NCBI GenBank assembly: GCA_004208945.1
Contig: SGPE01000016.1
Span: 1 to 64,000, forward strand
Direction of reading: 5' to 3'
Length of the DNA: 64,000 bases
From: Pseudoalteromonas sp. CO133X
GTDB lineage: Bacteria; Pseudomonadota; Gammaproteobacteria; Enterobacterales; Alteromonadaceae
Positions within the stretch are counted from its first letter, which is position 1; each line of letters opens with the position of its first letter. Positions 54,945 to 64,000 of this stretch are shown here, in pieces. The notes beneath the pieces are model-generated. The model made no database searches. It saw only the letters and a program-made list of their open reading frames with translations, and was not told the origin of the DNA. The position numbers were made by a program, and so were the translations under genes.

Positions 54945-56084
54945 TTAATAGCTACCGTGCGTATTGTTTTCAATCTCACTAATCGTTACTTTGCGCCACA
55001 TTTTCACATAACACCAAGTGGTGTAAAGAAGAATGAGTGGTACAAAAATGACTGCAGCAATAAACATCACATTTAATGTCATATGGCTCGAAACCGCATC
55101 CCACATCGTTAGACTAATATTAGGATTATTGCTCGATGGCATCACAAACGGGAACATTGACATACCTGCTGTAAGAATCACACCTGCAAGCATTAGACTT
55201 GAGGATATAAGTGCTAGCGCAGGCTTGTGTAATTTTGAAAACACCAGTGCCAGAATAGCCATTACAAATGCAAGAGCAGGGAACAACATGGTTAATGGCA
55301 TTTTGCTGTAGTTGTCAAGCCATGCTCCAGGTGCTTGGGCTACGGTTTTTGCAAGTGGATTTGCATAACCTTGCGTATCACCCATGCTAACAATTCGATA
55401 GCCTTCAATTTGTGATATCCACACACCAGCAATAGCAAATAACACAATAAATGCCATGAGTGCGTATCGTCCATACTGTGCTGAGCGTTTTGCAACCTCA
55501 GCATCTGTTCTAAGTTGTAACCACATACCAGCATGTCCGACTAGCATCAATACACTGATCAAGCCTGCAACAATTGCAAAAGGATTAAGTAAGGCAAAGA
55601 ATGAGCCTTGATAGCTTACACGCAATAAGTCATCAATATGGTACGGCACGCCTAACAATAAGTTACCAAATGCGACCCCAAAAACGAGTGCAGGAATAAA
55701 GCTGCCAGCAAAAAGCCCCCAATCCCAGTTGTTACGCCAACGGGTTGACTCAATTTTAGAGCGGTAATCGAAACCAAGGGGTCTAAAAAAGAGTGCGAAT
55801 AACACCAGCATCATGGCAAAGTAAAAGCCTGAGAAGGCCGCAGCATAGACCATAGGCCATGCTGCGAATAGTGCGCCCCCAGCGGTGATAAACCACACTT
55901 GGTTACCATCCCAGTGAGCACCAATGGTGTTAATAACTGTTCTACGTTCTACATCTGTTTTACCTACTAGGCGAAGCAAAATTGCTACACCCATATCCAT
56001 GCCATCGGTCACGGCAAAACCAATCAGTAATACACCGATTAGTAGCCACCAGATAAATTTAAGTGTTTCGTAATCAAAAATCAT
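54945..56084 (-). CDS. cydB: Cytochrome bd ubiquinol oxidase subunit II
   Basis: CydB (379 aa, E. coli 379) is the second integral subunit of the bd quinol oxidase. Helices begin with LKFIWWLLIGVLLIGFAVTD; the DGMDMGVAILL segment near residues 28-38 is the conserved quinol/haem-proximal loop. NTIGAHWDGNQVWFITAGGA near 50-69 is a family signature. Its start overlaps the cydA stop (ATGA). The product works with CydA and CydX in the inner membrane. Confidence 0.96.
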   Translation of the reverse strand: MIFDYETLKFIWWLLIGVLLIGFAVTDGMDMGVAILLRLVGKTDVERRTVINTIGAHWDGNQVWFITAGGALFAAWPMVYAAAFSGFYFAMMLVLFALFFRPLGFDYRSKIESTRWRNNWDWGLFAGSFIPALVFGVAFGNLLLGVPYHIDDLLRVSYQGSFFALLNPFAIVAGLISVLMLVGHAGMWLQLRTDAEVAKRSAQYGRYALMAFIVLFAIAGVWISQIEGYRIVSMGDTQGYANPLAKTVAQAPGAWLDNYSKMPLTMLFPALAFVMAILALVFSKLHKPALALISSSLMLAGVILTAGMSMFPFVMPSSNNPNISLTMWDAVSSHMTLNVMFIAAVIFVPLILLYTTWCYVKMWRKVTISEIENNTHGSY

Positions 56085-57658
56085 GACTGAGCTCCTTGGC
56101 TATCTACTTTAGCAAGTTCATGATGATATTTACCTGTATGAAGCGAGCTTGGGCCTTGCTTAATAAAGCGCAGCATTAACCAGCCTTCTACCGCAGCAAG
56201 CCCTGTATAAAATACAATAAAGCCTGTGATACTAATCAAAAGATCATTAACGGTCAGTGACGATGTTGCTAAAAAGGTTGGTAAAATTTCTGATATAGCC
56301 CAAGGTTGACGGCCGTATTCAGCGACAATCCAACCAAACTCAATGGCAATCCAAGGAAGTGGAATACTCCATACCGCAGCCCATAGTAACCAGCGTTTTT
56401 GTTCAATTACACGGTGTGCATTGTAATAAAATGCCAGAACAAATACCCCAAGCATAAGTACACCGCAGCCCACCATGATTCTAAATGACCAAAACATTGG
56501 GCCTACTTTAGGGAAGGAGTCTTTAACTGCTTTTTGAATATGTTCTTCTGTGGCATCAACGACATTTGGCGTATAACGTTTTAAAAGTAAACCGTAGCCT
56601 AAATCATCTTTTAGCGTGTCAAACTTGGCAATATTTTCAGCTGTATCATTACCGCTACGAAGCTTTTCAAGGTATTCATAGGCAAGCATACCGTTGCGAA
56701 TACGTACTTCATGTTGTTCTTCAAGCTCTTTGATACCGGTTACTTGCTCATCTATTGAGCGTGTTGCAATAATACCCATTACATAAGGGATTTTAACCGC
56801 AGCATGCGTGACTTGTTCTTCCGAGTCAGGAATACCGACTAAGGTGAATGCCGCAGGCGCTTCTTCGGTGTGCCACTCAGCTTCAATGGTGGCGAGTTTT
56901 ACCTTTTGAACTTCACCCACTTCATAGCCAGATTCATCCCCAAGTAAAATAACACACAGAATAGAGGCAAGACCAAAACCAGAAGCCACCGAGAATGAAC
57001 GTTTAGCAAAAGCGAGGTCACGACCTTTTAAGATGTACCAGCTACTAATGCCTAATACAAACATCGAGGCAGCAACATAACCTGCAGATACCGTATGAAT
57101 AAATTTAACCTGCGCAACAGGGTTAAACACAAGCTCAGCAAAGCTGGTCATTTCCATACGCATGGTTTGATAGTTAAACTCTGCCCCCACTGGGTTTTGC
57201 ATCCAACCGTTAGCAATTAAAATCCACAGTGCAGACAGGTTAGTGCCTAGTGCCATTAAAAAGGTTGCAGCAAGGTGCTGGCGCTTTGTTAATCGTTCCC
57301 AGCCTAAAAAGAACATACCTACGAACGTCGATTCGAGGAAAAAGGCCATTAGACCTTCAATGGCAAGAGGTGCGCCGAAAATATCGCCCACATAGTGAGA
57401 GTAATAAGACCAGTTGGTACCAAACTCAAACTCCATGGTTAGACCTGTAGCCACACCAATAGCAAAGTTTATACCAAACAACTTACCCCAAAACTTAGTC
57501 ATATCACGATAAATTTCGCGACCAGTCATCACATAAACGGACTCCATGATCACCAAGATCCACGTCATACCTAAGGTAAGAGGAACAAATAGGAAGTGAA
57601 ATAGGGCAGTGATTGCAAATTGCAATCGCGATAGATCCACAAACGTTTCATCTATCAT
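56081..57658 (-). CDS. cydA: Cytochrome bd ubiquinol oxidase subunit I
   Basis: CydA (525 aa, E. coli 522) carries haems b558, b595 and d and the quinol site. It gives high-affinity O2 reduction without proton pumping, useful at low oxygen or under nitric oxide and sulfide stress. The N-terminus SRLQFAITALFHFLF has His21 as likely haem ligand. GRQPW is intact, and the long Q-loop of the E. coli type is present (about 240-380, IPDSEEQVTHAAVKIPY). ATG 57658 has AAGGAG seven bases upstream; the frame continues to 57691 without support. First gene of cydABX-cydDC. Confidence 0.96.
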   Translation of the reverse strand: MIDETFVDLSRLQFAITALFHFLFVPLTLGMTWILVIMESVYVMTGREIYRDMTKFWGKLFGINFAIGVATGLTMEFEFGTNWSYYSHYVGDIFGAPLAIEGLMAFFLESTFVGMFFLGWERLTKRQHLAATFLMALGTNLSALWILIANGWMQNPVGAEFNYQTMRMEMTSFAELVFNPVAQVKFIHTVSAGYVAASMFVLGISSWYILKGRDLAFAKRSFSVASGFGLASILCVILLGDESGYEVGEVQKVKLATIEAEWHTEEAPAAFTLVGIPDSEEQVTHAAVKIPYVMGIIATRSIDEQVTGIKELEEQHEVRIRNGMLAYEYLEKLRSGNDTAENIAKFDTLKDDLGYGLLLKRYTPNVVDATEEHIQKAVKDSFPKVGPMFWSFRIMVGCGVLMLGVFVLAFYYNAHRVIEQKRWLLWAAVWSIPLPWIAIEFGWIVAEYGRQPWAISEILPTFLATSSLTVNDLLISITGFIVFYTGLAAVEGWLMLRFIKQGPSSLHTGKYHHELAKVDSQGAQS

Positions 57659-58079
57659 TGGTTGGCTCCTTGTAAACGGTGCGGTAGACACGACAAATTA
57701 AATTATTCAAGTTTCAGTATTTATTGAAACTTTGTAAATAGTAACCTTGTATTCATTTTAGTCAATAGATAAATAAGAAAATAAGGTGAAACCACTGCTC
57801 ACCATTTCTACAGGTTAGAGATAAAGCTCTAAAGTTTCAAATGATTAATTACTTTAAAGAATAAGATATTCAGTTATTACTTAATGGGTATCGATTACTT
57901 CATTTGAGGTATCAGTCTTTGGTATGTCGAACTTTGAAGCCTTATAAAGAGGCTTAAATGCTTAACCTTTGAGCGTTATTTCAATTTCTAGTATTTATTC
58001 AGCGTGTGACATTTATCCTGTTGCTAAAACACGGTAAACTAATTTTTATATGTGCCTTTAAGTTGCGAATTATCAACGA
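57659..58079. other. Divergent cydA-lpxB intergenic region
   Basis: This 421-base AT-rich gap must hold the cydA promoter on the minus strand and a promoter for lpxB-rnhB-dnaE-accA on the plus strand. I see the AAGTTTCA palindrome (57709-57732), a third copy of AAGTTTCA at 57832-57839, a small AAGCCT/AGGCTT stem at 57937-57955, and a partial look-alike of the ppiD-upstream palindrome at 57905-57925. No convincing FNR box (TTGAT-N4-ATCAA) was found. No gene is visible here. Confidence 0.6.
57709..57732. promoter_or_regulatory. AAGTTTCA palindrome upstream of cydA, possible operator
   Basis: AAGTTTCA (57709-57716) and TGAAACTT (57725-57732) are perfect inverted copies separated by eight bases, about 50 bases upstream of the cydA start. 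Another direct AAGTTTCA occurs at 57832-57839. The spacing suits a dimeric regulator, but I cannot name one. Confidence 0.5.
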
Positions 58080-59237
58080 ATGAAAGAACAAAAAAAGCCG
58101 TTACGTATTGCCTTGGTGGCAGGCGAGTTATCAGGTGATATTTTAGGTGAGGGACTGGTAAAAGCACTTAAAGTCCGTTTTCCAGATGCCATATTTGAAG
58201 GCATTGCAGGCCCTCGTATGCAAGCGGCTGGCTGCAAAACACTATTTGATATGGACGAATTATCGGTTATGGGGCTCGTTGAGGTCTTAGGCCGCTTACC
58301 GCGTTTACTAAAAATTCGTAAGCAGCTTGTACAGCACTTTATCGATAACCCACCTGATGTGTTTATTGGTATTGATGCACCAGACTTTAACTTGCGTGTT
58401 GAAAAGCCTTTAAAAGAGGCGGGTATCAAAACGGTTCAATATGTTAGTCCGTCGGTGTGGGCATGGCGCGAAAAACGTATTCACAAAATTAGTGCTGCAA
58501 CTAACTTAGTGTTAGCACTGTTACCGTTCGAAAAAGCATTTTATGATAAGCATAATGTGCCTTGTACATTTGTAGGGCATACGCTTGCAGATGATATTGC
58601 ACTTGAACATGACCAAAATGATGCACGCCATCAGTTAGGTTTAGCTCAAACGGATAAGGTGCTTGCGTTATTACCAGGCAGTCGTGGCTCAGAGGTCGGC
58701 CTGTTAAGCGAAACTTATATTCAAACAGCTGCAAAGCTACAAGCTGCAAACCCAGAGCTTAAAATTGTGGTGCCCTTAGTTAATGAAAAACGCAAAGCCC
58801 AATTTTGCGATGTGTTAGAAAAAACTGCACCACAGTTAAAGTTAGCGCTATTAGACGGTAAATCAAACCTCGCTATGCAAGCAGCGGATGCTATTTTACT
58901 CGCATCAGGTACGGCAACACTTGAAGGTATGCTTTATAAAAAACCTATGGTTGTTGGATATAAAATAAAACCAATGAGTTATTGGATTTTCAAAACATTA
59001 TTCACTTTCAATATTAAATATTTTTCATTGCCAAATTTATTGGCAGATGAAGAGCTGGTGCCTGAATATTTGCAAACAGAGTGTAATGTTGAGAACTTAG
59101 TTGATGCATTAACACCCATGTTAAATTCCGATAATGCAAAACTGAAAGCACGCTTTTTAGCTATTCACAAAGAAATTAGATTAAATGCCAATGAACAAGC
59201 TGCGGCTGCAGTTGCGGAGTTACTAGATGCAGATTGA
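58080..59237 (+). CDS. lpxB: Lipid A disaccharide synthase
   Basis: LpxB (385 aa, E. coli 382) is a GT19 glycosyltransferase joining UDP-diacyl-GlcN and lipid X. The N-terminal segment [20 protein letters not shown] (near 10-29) holds the family motif, followed by [17 protein letters not shown] and [15 protein letters not shown]. The C-terminal [22 protein letters not shown] contacts the nucleotide. No good ribosome-binding site is seen before ATG 58080. It is separated from lpxA by the rlpA-like and cyd genes, and overlaps rnhB by 11 bases. Confidence 0.96.
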   Translation: MKEQKKPLRIALVAGELSGDILGEGLVKALKVRFPDAIFEGIAGPRMQAAGCKTLFDMDELSVMGLVEVLGRLPRLLKIRKQLVQHFIDNPPDVFIGIDAPDFNLRVEKPLKEAGIKTVQYVSPSVWAWREKRIHKISAATNLVLALLPFEKAFYDKHNVPCTFVGHTLADDIALEHDQNDARHQLGLAQTDKVLALLPGSRGSEVGLLSETYIQTAAKLQAANPELKIVVPLVNEKRKAQFCDVLEKTAPQLKLALLDGKSNLAMQAADAILLASGTATLEGMLYKKPMVVGYKIKPMSYWIFKTLFTFNIKYFSLPNLLADEELVPEYLQTECNVENLVDALTPMLNSDNAKLKARFLAIHKEIRLNANEQAAAAVAELLDAD

Positions 59238-59832
59238 ACGACCTAACGTTAACTTTATTGCGGGTGTCGACGAAGTTGGCCGTGGTCCATTAGTCGGTGA
59301 TGTAGTCACAGCCGCGGTTATTTTAGATCCTGCTAAACCTATTGCAGGCTTAACTGACTCAAAAAAGCTTTCCGATAAAAAGCGTCAATTGCTTGCAACC
59401 GAAATAAAAGAAAAAGCACTTTGCTATGCTATTGGCCGTTGTAGCCCAAGTGAAATTGACGAATTAAATATTTTACATGCCACTATGCTGGCAATGAGTC
59501 GTGCTGTTGAAGGCTTGAGTGTAAAGCCTGAGTTTGTATTTATTGATGGTAATCGTGTGCCAACTCAATTAACGGTCCCCGCTCAAGCTGTTGTAAAAGG
59601 TGATAGTTTAGTAGCTGAAATTTCAGCAGCGTCCATTTTGGCTAAAGTTGCCCGCGATGATGAAATGATCGAGCTTGATAAACGTTACCCAGATTATGGT
59701 TTTGCAGGCCATAAGGGATACCCGACAAAAGCACATTTTGCGGCACTTGAACAATACGGTGCAATTGCAGAGCATCGTAAAAGCTTTAAACCTGTACAGC
59801 GCATTTTGGCGTTAAAAGGAGAGCAACGCTAA
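59227..59832 (+). CDS. rnhB: Ribonuclease HII
   Basis: RNase HII (201 aa, E. coli 198) nicks at ribonucleotides embedded in DNA and removes RNA in RNA-DNA hybrids. The metal site begins with Asp15 and Glu16 in [13 protein letters not shown]; the next Asp is in VFIDGNRVP and the last in [10 protein letters not shown]. It overlaps lpxB by 11 bases and dnaE by one base (TAATG), so the three genes are cotranslated. Confidence 0.96.
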   Translation: MQIERPNVNFIAGVDEVGRGPLVGDVVTAAVILDPAKPIAGLTDSKKLSDKKRQLLATEIKEKALCYAIGRCSPSEIDELNILHATMLAMSRAVEGLSVKPEFVFIDGNRVPTQLTVPAQAVVKGDSLVAEISAASILAKVARDDEMIELDKRYPDYGFAGHKGYPTKAHFAALEQYGAIAEHRKSFKPVQRILALKGEQR

Positions 59833-62800
59833 TGCCAACGCCGCAATTTGTCCACTTACGTGTTCACTCAGATTTCTCAATGGTGGATGGTCTTGCTAAA
59901 ACTAAACCAATAGTTGCAAAGGCTGAAGAGTTACAAATGCCTGCGCTGGCAATCACCGATCAAATGAACTTATGTGGTTTGGTGCGTTTTTATGGTGCTG
60001 CCCATGGCGCGGGTATTAAACCTATTGTTGGCGCTGATTTTTGGCTAAGAAGCCCTGAGTTTGAAGATGAACCATGTCGTATAACCATATTAGCGAAAGA
60101 TAATGATGGCTATAAAAATCTCACATTATTGATTTCTAAGGCGTATCAGCGCGGGCATTTATTTCATCGCCCAGTTATTGATCGTGAATGGTTAGTTGAA
60201 TTAAAAGACGGCTTGATTATTCTCTCTGGCGCGAAAGATGGTGATTTAGGCAAAGCACTGCTTAAAGGTAATGCAGGGCTTATTGAGTCAGTAGTAAGCT
60301 TTTATAAACAGCATTTCAGCGATCATTACTACCTTGAATTAATTCGAACAGAGCGCCCATTAGAAGAAGATTATTTACACCTAGCCGTTGAGCTTGCCGC
60401 ACAAGAGCAGTTACCTGTGGTAGCAACGAACGAAGTGGTGTTTTTAAAACCAGAAAACTTTGAAGCCCATGAAATCCGCGTAGCAATTCATGATGGTTAC
60501 ACGCTTGAAGATAAGCGCAGGCCTAAACGCTTTTCAGATCAGCAATACCTAAAAACAGCACAGCAAATGGCTGAGCTATTTAGTGATATTCCTGAAGCGC
60601 TGGAAAACACTGTGGAAATTGCCAAACGCTGTAATGTAACCGTGCAGCTTGGGACTTACTTCTTACCAGATTACCCAACCGGTTCGCTGAAAATAGAAGA
60701 CTTCTTGGTTAAGGTCTCTGAAGATGGCCTTGAAGAGCGTTTACAGTTCTTGTTCCCAGATGAGCAAGAGCGTAAAGAAAAACGCGGTGAGTATGACGAG
60801 CGTTTAAAAATAGAGCTCGACGTAATCAACCAAATGGGTTTCCCAGGTTACTTCTTGATCGTAATGGAGTTCATTCAGTGGAGTAAAGATAACAATATTC
60901 CGGTAGGTCCTGGGCGTGGTTCAGGTGCCGGCTCATTGGTGGCTTACGCGCTGAAAATTACCGACCTTGATCCGCTCGAATTTGACTTACTATTCGAACG
61001 TTTCTTGAACCCCGAACGTATTTCAATGCCCGATTTCGACGTCGACTTCTGTATGGATAGGCGCGATGAGGTAATAGATCACGTAGCGGCGCTTTATGGT
61101 CGTGATGCGGTATCTCAGATTATTACCTTTGGTACCATGGCTGCAAAAGCGGTTATCCGTGACGTAGGCCGTGTACTTGGTCACCCTTATGGCTTTGTTG
61201 ATCGTATTTCAAAATTAGTACCGGGCGATCCGGGCATGACCTTGGCTAAAGCGTTTGATGTTGAGCCGCGGTTACAAGAAGCCTACGACGGTGATGAAGA
61301 GGTCAAAGAACTTATTGATATGTGTCGCATCCTTGAAGGGTGTACACGTAATGCCGGTAAGCACGCCGGTGGTGTTGTAATATCGCCAACAACGATTACT
61401 GATTTTGCCGCCCTTTATTGTGATGATGAGGGTAAATTCCCGGTAACGCAATTTGATAAAAACGACGTTGAAACAGCCGGTTTAGTTAAGTTTGACTTCT
61501 TAGGTCTAAGAACACTTACTATCTTGCAGTGGGCAATTGATATGACTAACGAGCGCTTAGCTCGTGAGGGTAAAGAGCCGGTTGATATCAACGCCATTCC
61601 ACTTGATGATAAGCCAAGTATTGAGTTATTGCTACGCGCCGAAACCACCGCAGTATTCCAGTTAGAATCTCGTGGTATGAAAGACCTTATTCGTCGTCTA
61701 AAGCCCGACTGCTTCGAAGATATGATCGCACTGGTAGCACTGTTTCGCCCAGGCCCATTGCAATCAGGCATGGTAGATAACTTTATCGACCGTAAGCATG
61801 GTCGCGAAGAGTTATCTTATCCAGATGTGCAGTGGCAACACGATAGTTTGATTCCGATTCTAGAACCGACCTATGGTATCATTCTTTATCAAGAGCAGGT
61901 AATGCAGATTGCGCAGGTACTGGCTGGCTATACGCTAGGTGGCGCTGACATGCTGCGTCGTGCGATGGGTAAGAAAAAGCCAGAGGAGATGGCAAAGCAA
62001 CGTTCAACCTTCGAAGAAGGCGCTGTTAATAACGGAGTTGACGGCGAACTTGCAATGAAAATCTTCGACTTGGTAGAGAAGTTCGCAGGTTATGGTTTTA
62101 ACAAATCTCACTCTGCGGCTTATGCATTGGTGTCGTATCAAACGCTGTGGATGAAAACCCACTACCCAGCAGAGTTTATGGCTGCGGTAATGTCGGCGGA
62201 TATGGATAACACCGATAAAATTGTTACCTTGGTTGATGAATGTGAAAACATGAAACTGACCTTGTTACCGCCAGATGTAAATGCGGGTGAGTACAAGTTT
62301 ACGGTTAACCGTCAAGGTGAGATTGTTTACGGTATTGGTGCTATTAAAGGAGTAGGTGAGGCGCCTGTTGAAGCCATTTTAGAAGCACGAAGTGAAGGTG
62401 GGGCTTTCAAAGACTTATTTGATTTTTGTGCGAGAGTTGATTTAAAACGTTTAAATAAACGTGTGGTAGAAAAACTAATTTATGCCGGTGCGCTTGACCA
62501 GTTAGGGCCAGATAAAACCCAACCAGGTCGTGCGACTTTATTAGCGAGCTTAAAAGATGCCATGCGAGCGGCCGATCAGCATCATAAGGCTGAATCATTA
62601 GGTCAGGCCGATTTATTTGGGTTATTAGCCACAGAGCCTGACGAAGTTGAACAAGCATTTATAAAAGCAACTGATTTAACGGATAACGAATGGCTTGATG
62701 GCGAAAAAGAAACGTTGGGCCTTTATTTAACTGGTCACCCTATAAATCAGTATAGAAAAGAGCTAAGACACTACACATCAGGCCGCCTTGTTGACCTACA

Positions 62801-63323
62801 ACCGACAAACCGCGATGTGCAGTCAACAGCAGCTGGTCTTGTTATTAATGCGCGAACCCTTATTAATAAAAAAGGAAATCGTTGGGGTCTTGTAACTTTA
62901 GATGACAAGAGTGCCCGTATTGATGTACGCTTATTCCCAGAACAGTTTGAAATGTACCAAGATATGCTACAAGTTAATAATATCTTGGTGATATCTGGAC
63001 AGGTCAGCTTTGATAACTTCTCTGGTGGCATTACAATGACCGCTAGAGACATATGCACCATTGCTCAAGCGCGAGAAAAACGTATAAAAGCGATTAAAAT
63101 GACGTTGAATATGGTGCAAATCGAGGCGAACTTCTTCGATAATTTACAAAAAGTACTGGAACCTTATAAGTTTGGTACTTGTCCTATAAAAGTATTCTAT
63201 CAACGTCCGGATGCGTTGGCTGAGATTACCTTAGGAACCGAATGGTGTGTTACGCCTAGTGATGACTTAATTCATAAGTTATCGCTGATGGCGGCGCAAG
63301 ATGTAGAACTAGAATTTAATTAA
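59832..63323 (+). CDS. dnaE: DNA polymerase III alpha subunit
   Basis: DnaE (1163 aa, E. coli 1160) is the replicative polymerase. A PHP domain leads (about 5-270, [14 protein letters not shown]). The catalytic palm holds [19 protein letters not shown] (near 398-416) with the metal Asp residues, and [14 protein letters not shown] upstream. Later come the [20 protein letters not shown] fingers segment, a helix-hairpin-helix region and an OB domain (about 990-1080). AAAAGGAGAG precedes the start. accA follows 16 bases later, as in E. coli. Confidence 0.98.
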   Translation: MPTPQFVHLRVHSDFSMVDGLAKTKPIVAKAEELQMPALAITDQMNLCGLVRFYGAAHGAGIKPIVGADFWLRSPEFEDEPCRITILAKDNDGYKNLTLLISKAYQRGHLFHRPVIDREWLVELKDGLIILSGAKDGDLGKALLKGNAGLIESVVSFYKQHFSDHYYLELIRTERPLEEDYLHLAVELAAQEQLPVVATNEVVFLKPENFEAHEIRVAIHDGYTLEDKRRPKRFSDQQYLKTAQQMAELFSDIPEALENTVEIAKRCNVTVQLGTYFLPDYPTGSLKIEDFLVKVSEDGLEERLQFLFPDEQERKEKRGEYDERLKIELDVINQMGFPGYFLIVMEFIQWSKDNNIPVGPGRGSGAGSLVAYALKITDLDPLEFDLLFERFLNPERISMPDFDVDFCMDRRDEVIDHVAALYGRDAVSQIITFGTMAAKAVIRDVGRVLGHPYGFVDRISKLVPGDPGMTLAKAFDVEPRLQEAYDGDEEVKELIDMCRILEGCTRNAGKHAGGVVISPTTITDFAALYCDDEGKFPVTQFDKNDVETAGLVKFDFLGLRTLTILQWAIDMTNERLAREGKEPVDINAIPLDDKPSIELLLRAETTAVFQLESRGMKDLIRRLKPDCFEDMIALVALFRPGPLQSGMVDNFIDRKHGREELSYPDVQWQHDSLIPILEPTYGIILYQEQVMQIAQVLAGYTLGGADMLRRAMGKKKPEEMAKQRSTFEEGAVNNGVDGELAMKIFDLVEKFAGYGFNKSHSAAYALVSYQTLWMKTHYPAEFMAAVMSADMDNTDKIVTLVDECENMKLTLLPPDVNAGEYKFTVNRQGEIVYGIGAIKGVGEAPVEAILEARSEGGAFKDLFDFCARVDLKRLNKRVVEKLIYAGALDQLGPDKTQPGRATLLASLKDAMRAADQHHKAESLGQADLFGLLATEPDEVEQAFIKATDLTDNEWLDGEKETLGLYLTGHPINQYRKELRHYTSGRLVDLQPTNRDVQSTAAGLVINARTLINKKGNRWGLVTLDDKSARIDVRLFPEQFEMYQDMLQVNNILVISGQVSFDNFSGGITMTARDICTIAQAREKRIKAIKMTLNMVQIEANFFDNLQKVLEPYKFGTCPIKVFYQRPDALAEITLGTEWCVTPSDDLIHKLSLMAAQDVELEFN

Positions 63324-63339
63324 TTAGGTAGTTTAGAGC

Positions 63340-64000
63340 ATGAGCCTCAATTATCTTGATTTTGAGCTTCCAATCGCAGAATTAGAAGCAAAAATTGAAG
63401 AATTACAAAATGTAAGCCGCGCTGGCGAATTAGACCTTGGATTAGAAGAGGAAGTCAGTCGATTAAAAGAGAAAAGCGCTGAAATGAAAGAGAAAATCTT
63501 CTCTGAATTAGGTGCTTGGCAGGTTTCTCAGTTAGCCCGTCATCCGTTGCGTCCTTATACTCGTGATTACATCGAGCGCATTTTCACGGAATTTGACGAA
63601 CTAGCAGGCGACCGTACTTTTGCTAACGACCCTGCTATTTTAGGTGGTGTTGCACGCTTTGAAGGTCAACCAGTTATGGTTATTGGCCAACAAAAAGGGC
63701 GTGATACAGCAGAAAAAATCAAACGCAACTTTGGTATGCCAAAGCCTGAAGGTTACCGTAAAGCATTGCGCTTAATGGAAATGGCTGAGCGTTTCAAAAT
63801 GCCAATCATGACCTTTATCGACACCCCAGGTGCGTACCCAGGAGTTGGTGCTGAAGAGCGTGGTCAAAGTGAAGCGATTGCACGCAACCTAAAAGTAATG
63901 GCGGCGTTAAAAGTACCAACCATCTGTACTGTTATTGGTGAAGGTGGTTCAGGTGGCGCATTAGCAATTGGTGTGGGCGACCGTGTAAACATGCTGCAAT
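63340..64000 (+). CDS. accA: Acetyl-CoA carboxylase carboxyltransferase alpha subunit, partial (3' end outside window)
   Basis: The first 220 codons are present; the gene runs off the right edge. AccA with AccD transfers the carboxyl from biotin to acetyl-CoA to give malonyl-CoA. The N-terminus [20 protein letters not shown] matches the family, then [15 protein letters not shown] and the core [40 protein letters not shown] and [17 protein letters not shown]. The ATG at 63340 is 16 bases after dnaE. Order lpxB-rnhB-dnaE-accA is conserved in gammaproteobacteria. About 100 residues are missing. Confidence 0.96.
   Translation, partial: MSLNYLDFELPIAELEAKIEELQNVSRAGELDLGLEEEVSRLKEKSAEMKEKIFSELGAWQVSQLARHPLRPYTRDYIERIFTEFDELAGDRTFANDPAILGGVARFEGQPVMVIGQQKGRDTAEKIKRNFGMPKPEGYRKALRLMEMAERFKMPIMTFIDTPGAYPGVGAEERGQSEAIARNLKVMAALKVPTICTVIGEGGSGGALAIGVGDRVNMLQ

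Noticed and set aside
1..64000. Search for CRISPR arrays, prophage, insertion sequences, restriction or toxin-antitoxin systems
   Set aside because: No regularly spaced direct repeats, integrases, transposases, cas genes or small toxin-like gene pairs were found; the window is almost all core genes.

Overview
The window is a stretch of chromosome from a marine gammaproteobacterium of the order Alteromonadales, most likely Pseudoalteromonas. This rests on the moderate-to-low GC content, the many A/T-ending codons, and gene neighbourhoods shared with Shewanella, Vibrio and E. coli (tig-clpP-clpX-lon-hupB-ppiD; sap next to psp; map-glnD-dapD divergent from rpsB-tsf-pyrH-frr-uppS-cdsA-dxr-rseP-bamA-skp-lpxD-fabZ-lpxA). 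The genus call is inference from protein and gene-order resemblance, not from a database search. I see no prophage, insertion sequence, CRISPR array, integron or toxin-antitoxin locus.

Layout. 1-9.2 kb: a tRNA-Pro, then the protein quality-control block (trigger factor, ClpP, ClpX, Lon, HU-beta, PpiD). ClpP and Lon have matching heat-shock (sigma-32) type promoters. 9.2-10.7 kb: a small accessory operon (GNAT acetyltransferase, cupin, alpha/beta hydrolase) of unknown role. 10.7-21.1 kb: envelope-stress block, with pspF-sapABCDF on the minus strand and pspABC-ycjX-ycjF on the plus strand; a sigma-54 promoter lies in front of pspA. 21.2-24.5 kb: methionine gamma-lyase, phenylalanine hydroxylase plus pterin dehydratase (preceded by two near-perfect TyrR/PhhR boxes), and an unrecognised membrane protein. 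24.6-33.2 kb: a chemoreceptor, a BetT-type betaine/choline transporter and a two-gene RND efflux pump. 33.4-37.7 kb (minus strand): map-glnD-dapD. 37.9-50.8 kb: translation, isoprenoid, phospholipid, outer-membrane-assembly and lipid A genes. 50.9-57.7 kb: a short RlpA-like lipoprotein, then the cytochrome bd operon cydA-cydB-cydX-cydD-cydC on the minus strand. 58.1-64 kb: lpxB-rnhB-dnaE-accA, the last cut by the window end.

The most notable structural point is that the cyd module sits in reverse orientation between lpxA and lpxB, which are adjacent in many relatives. Small or edge features easily missed are cydX (50 codons) and the partial accA. Several starts were moved inward from the longest open frame on ribosome-binding-site or family evidence (lon, hupB, pyrH, uppS, cdsA, dxr, bamA, fabZ, lpxA, cydA, betT, the chemoreceptor, rlpA).

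I looked for an undescribed system and did not find a convincing one. The window is mostly core genome. The best leads are regulatory: the TyrR boxes before phhAB, a terminator that runs directly into the uppS start and carries a -10-like loop, paired sigma-32 promoters, an autoregulatory-looking rpsB leader, several hairpins inside operons, and a possible dispersed palindromic repeat.
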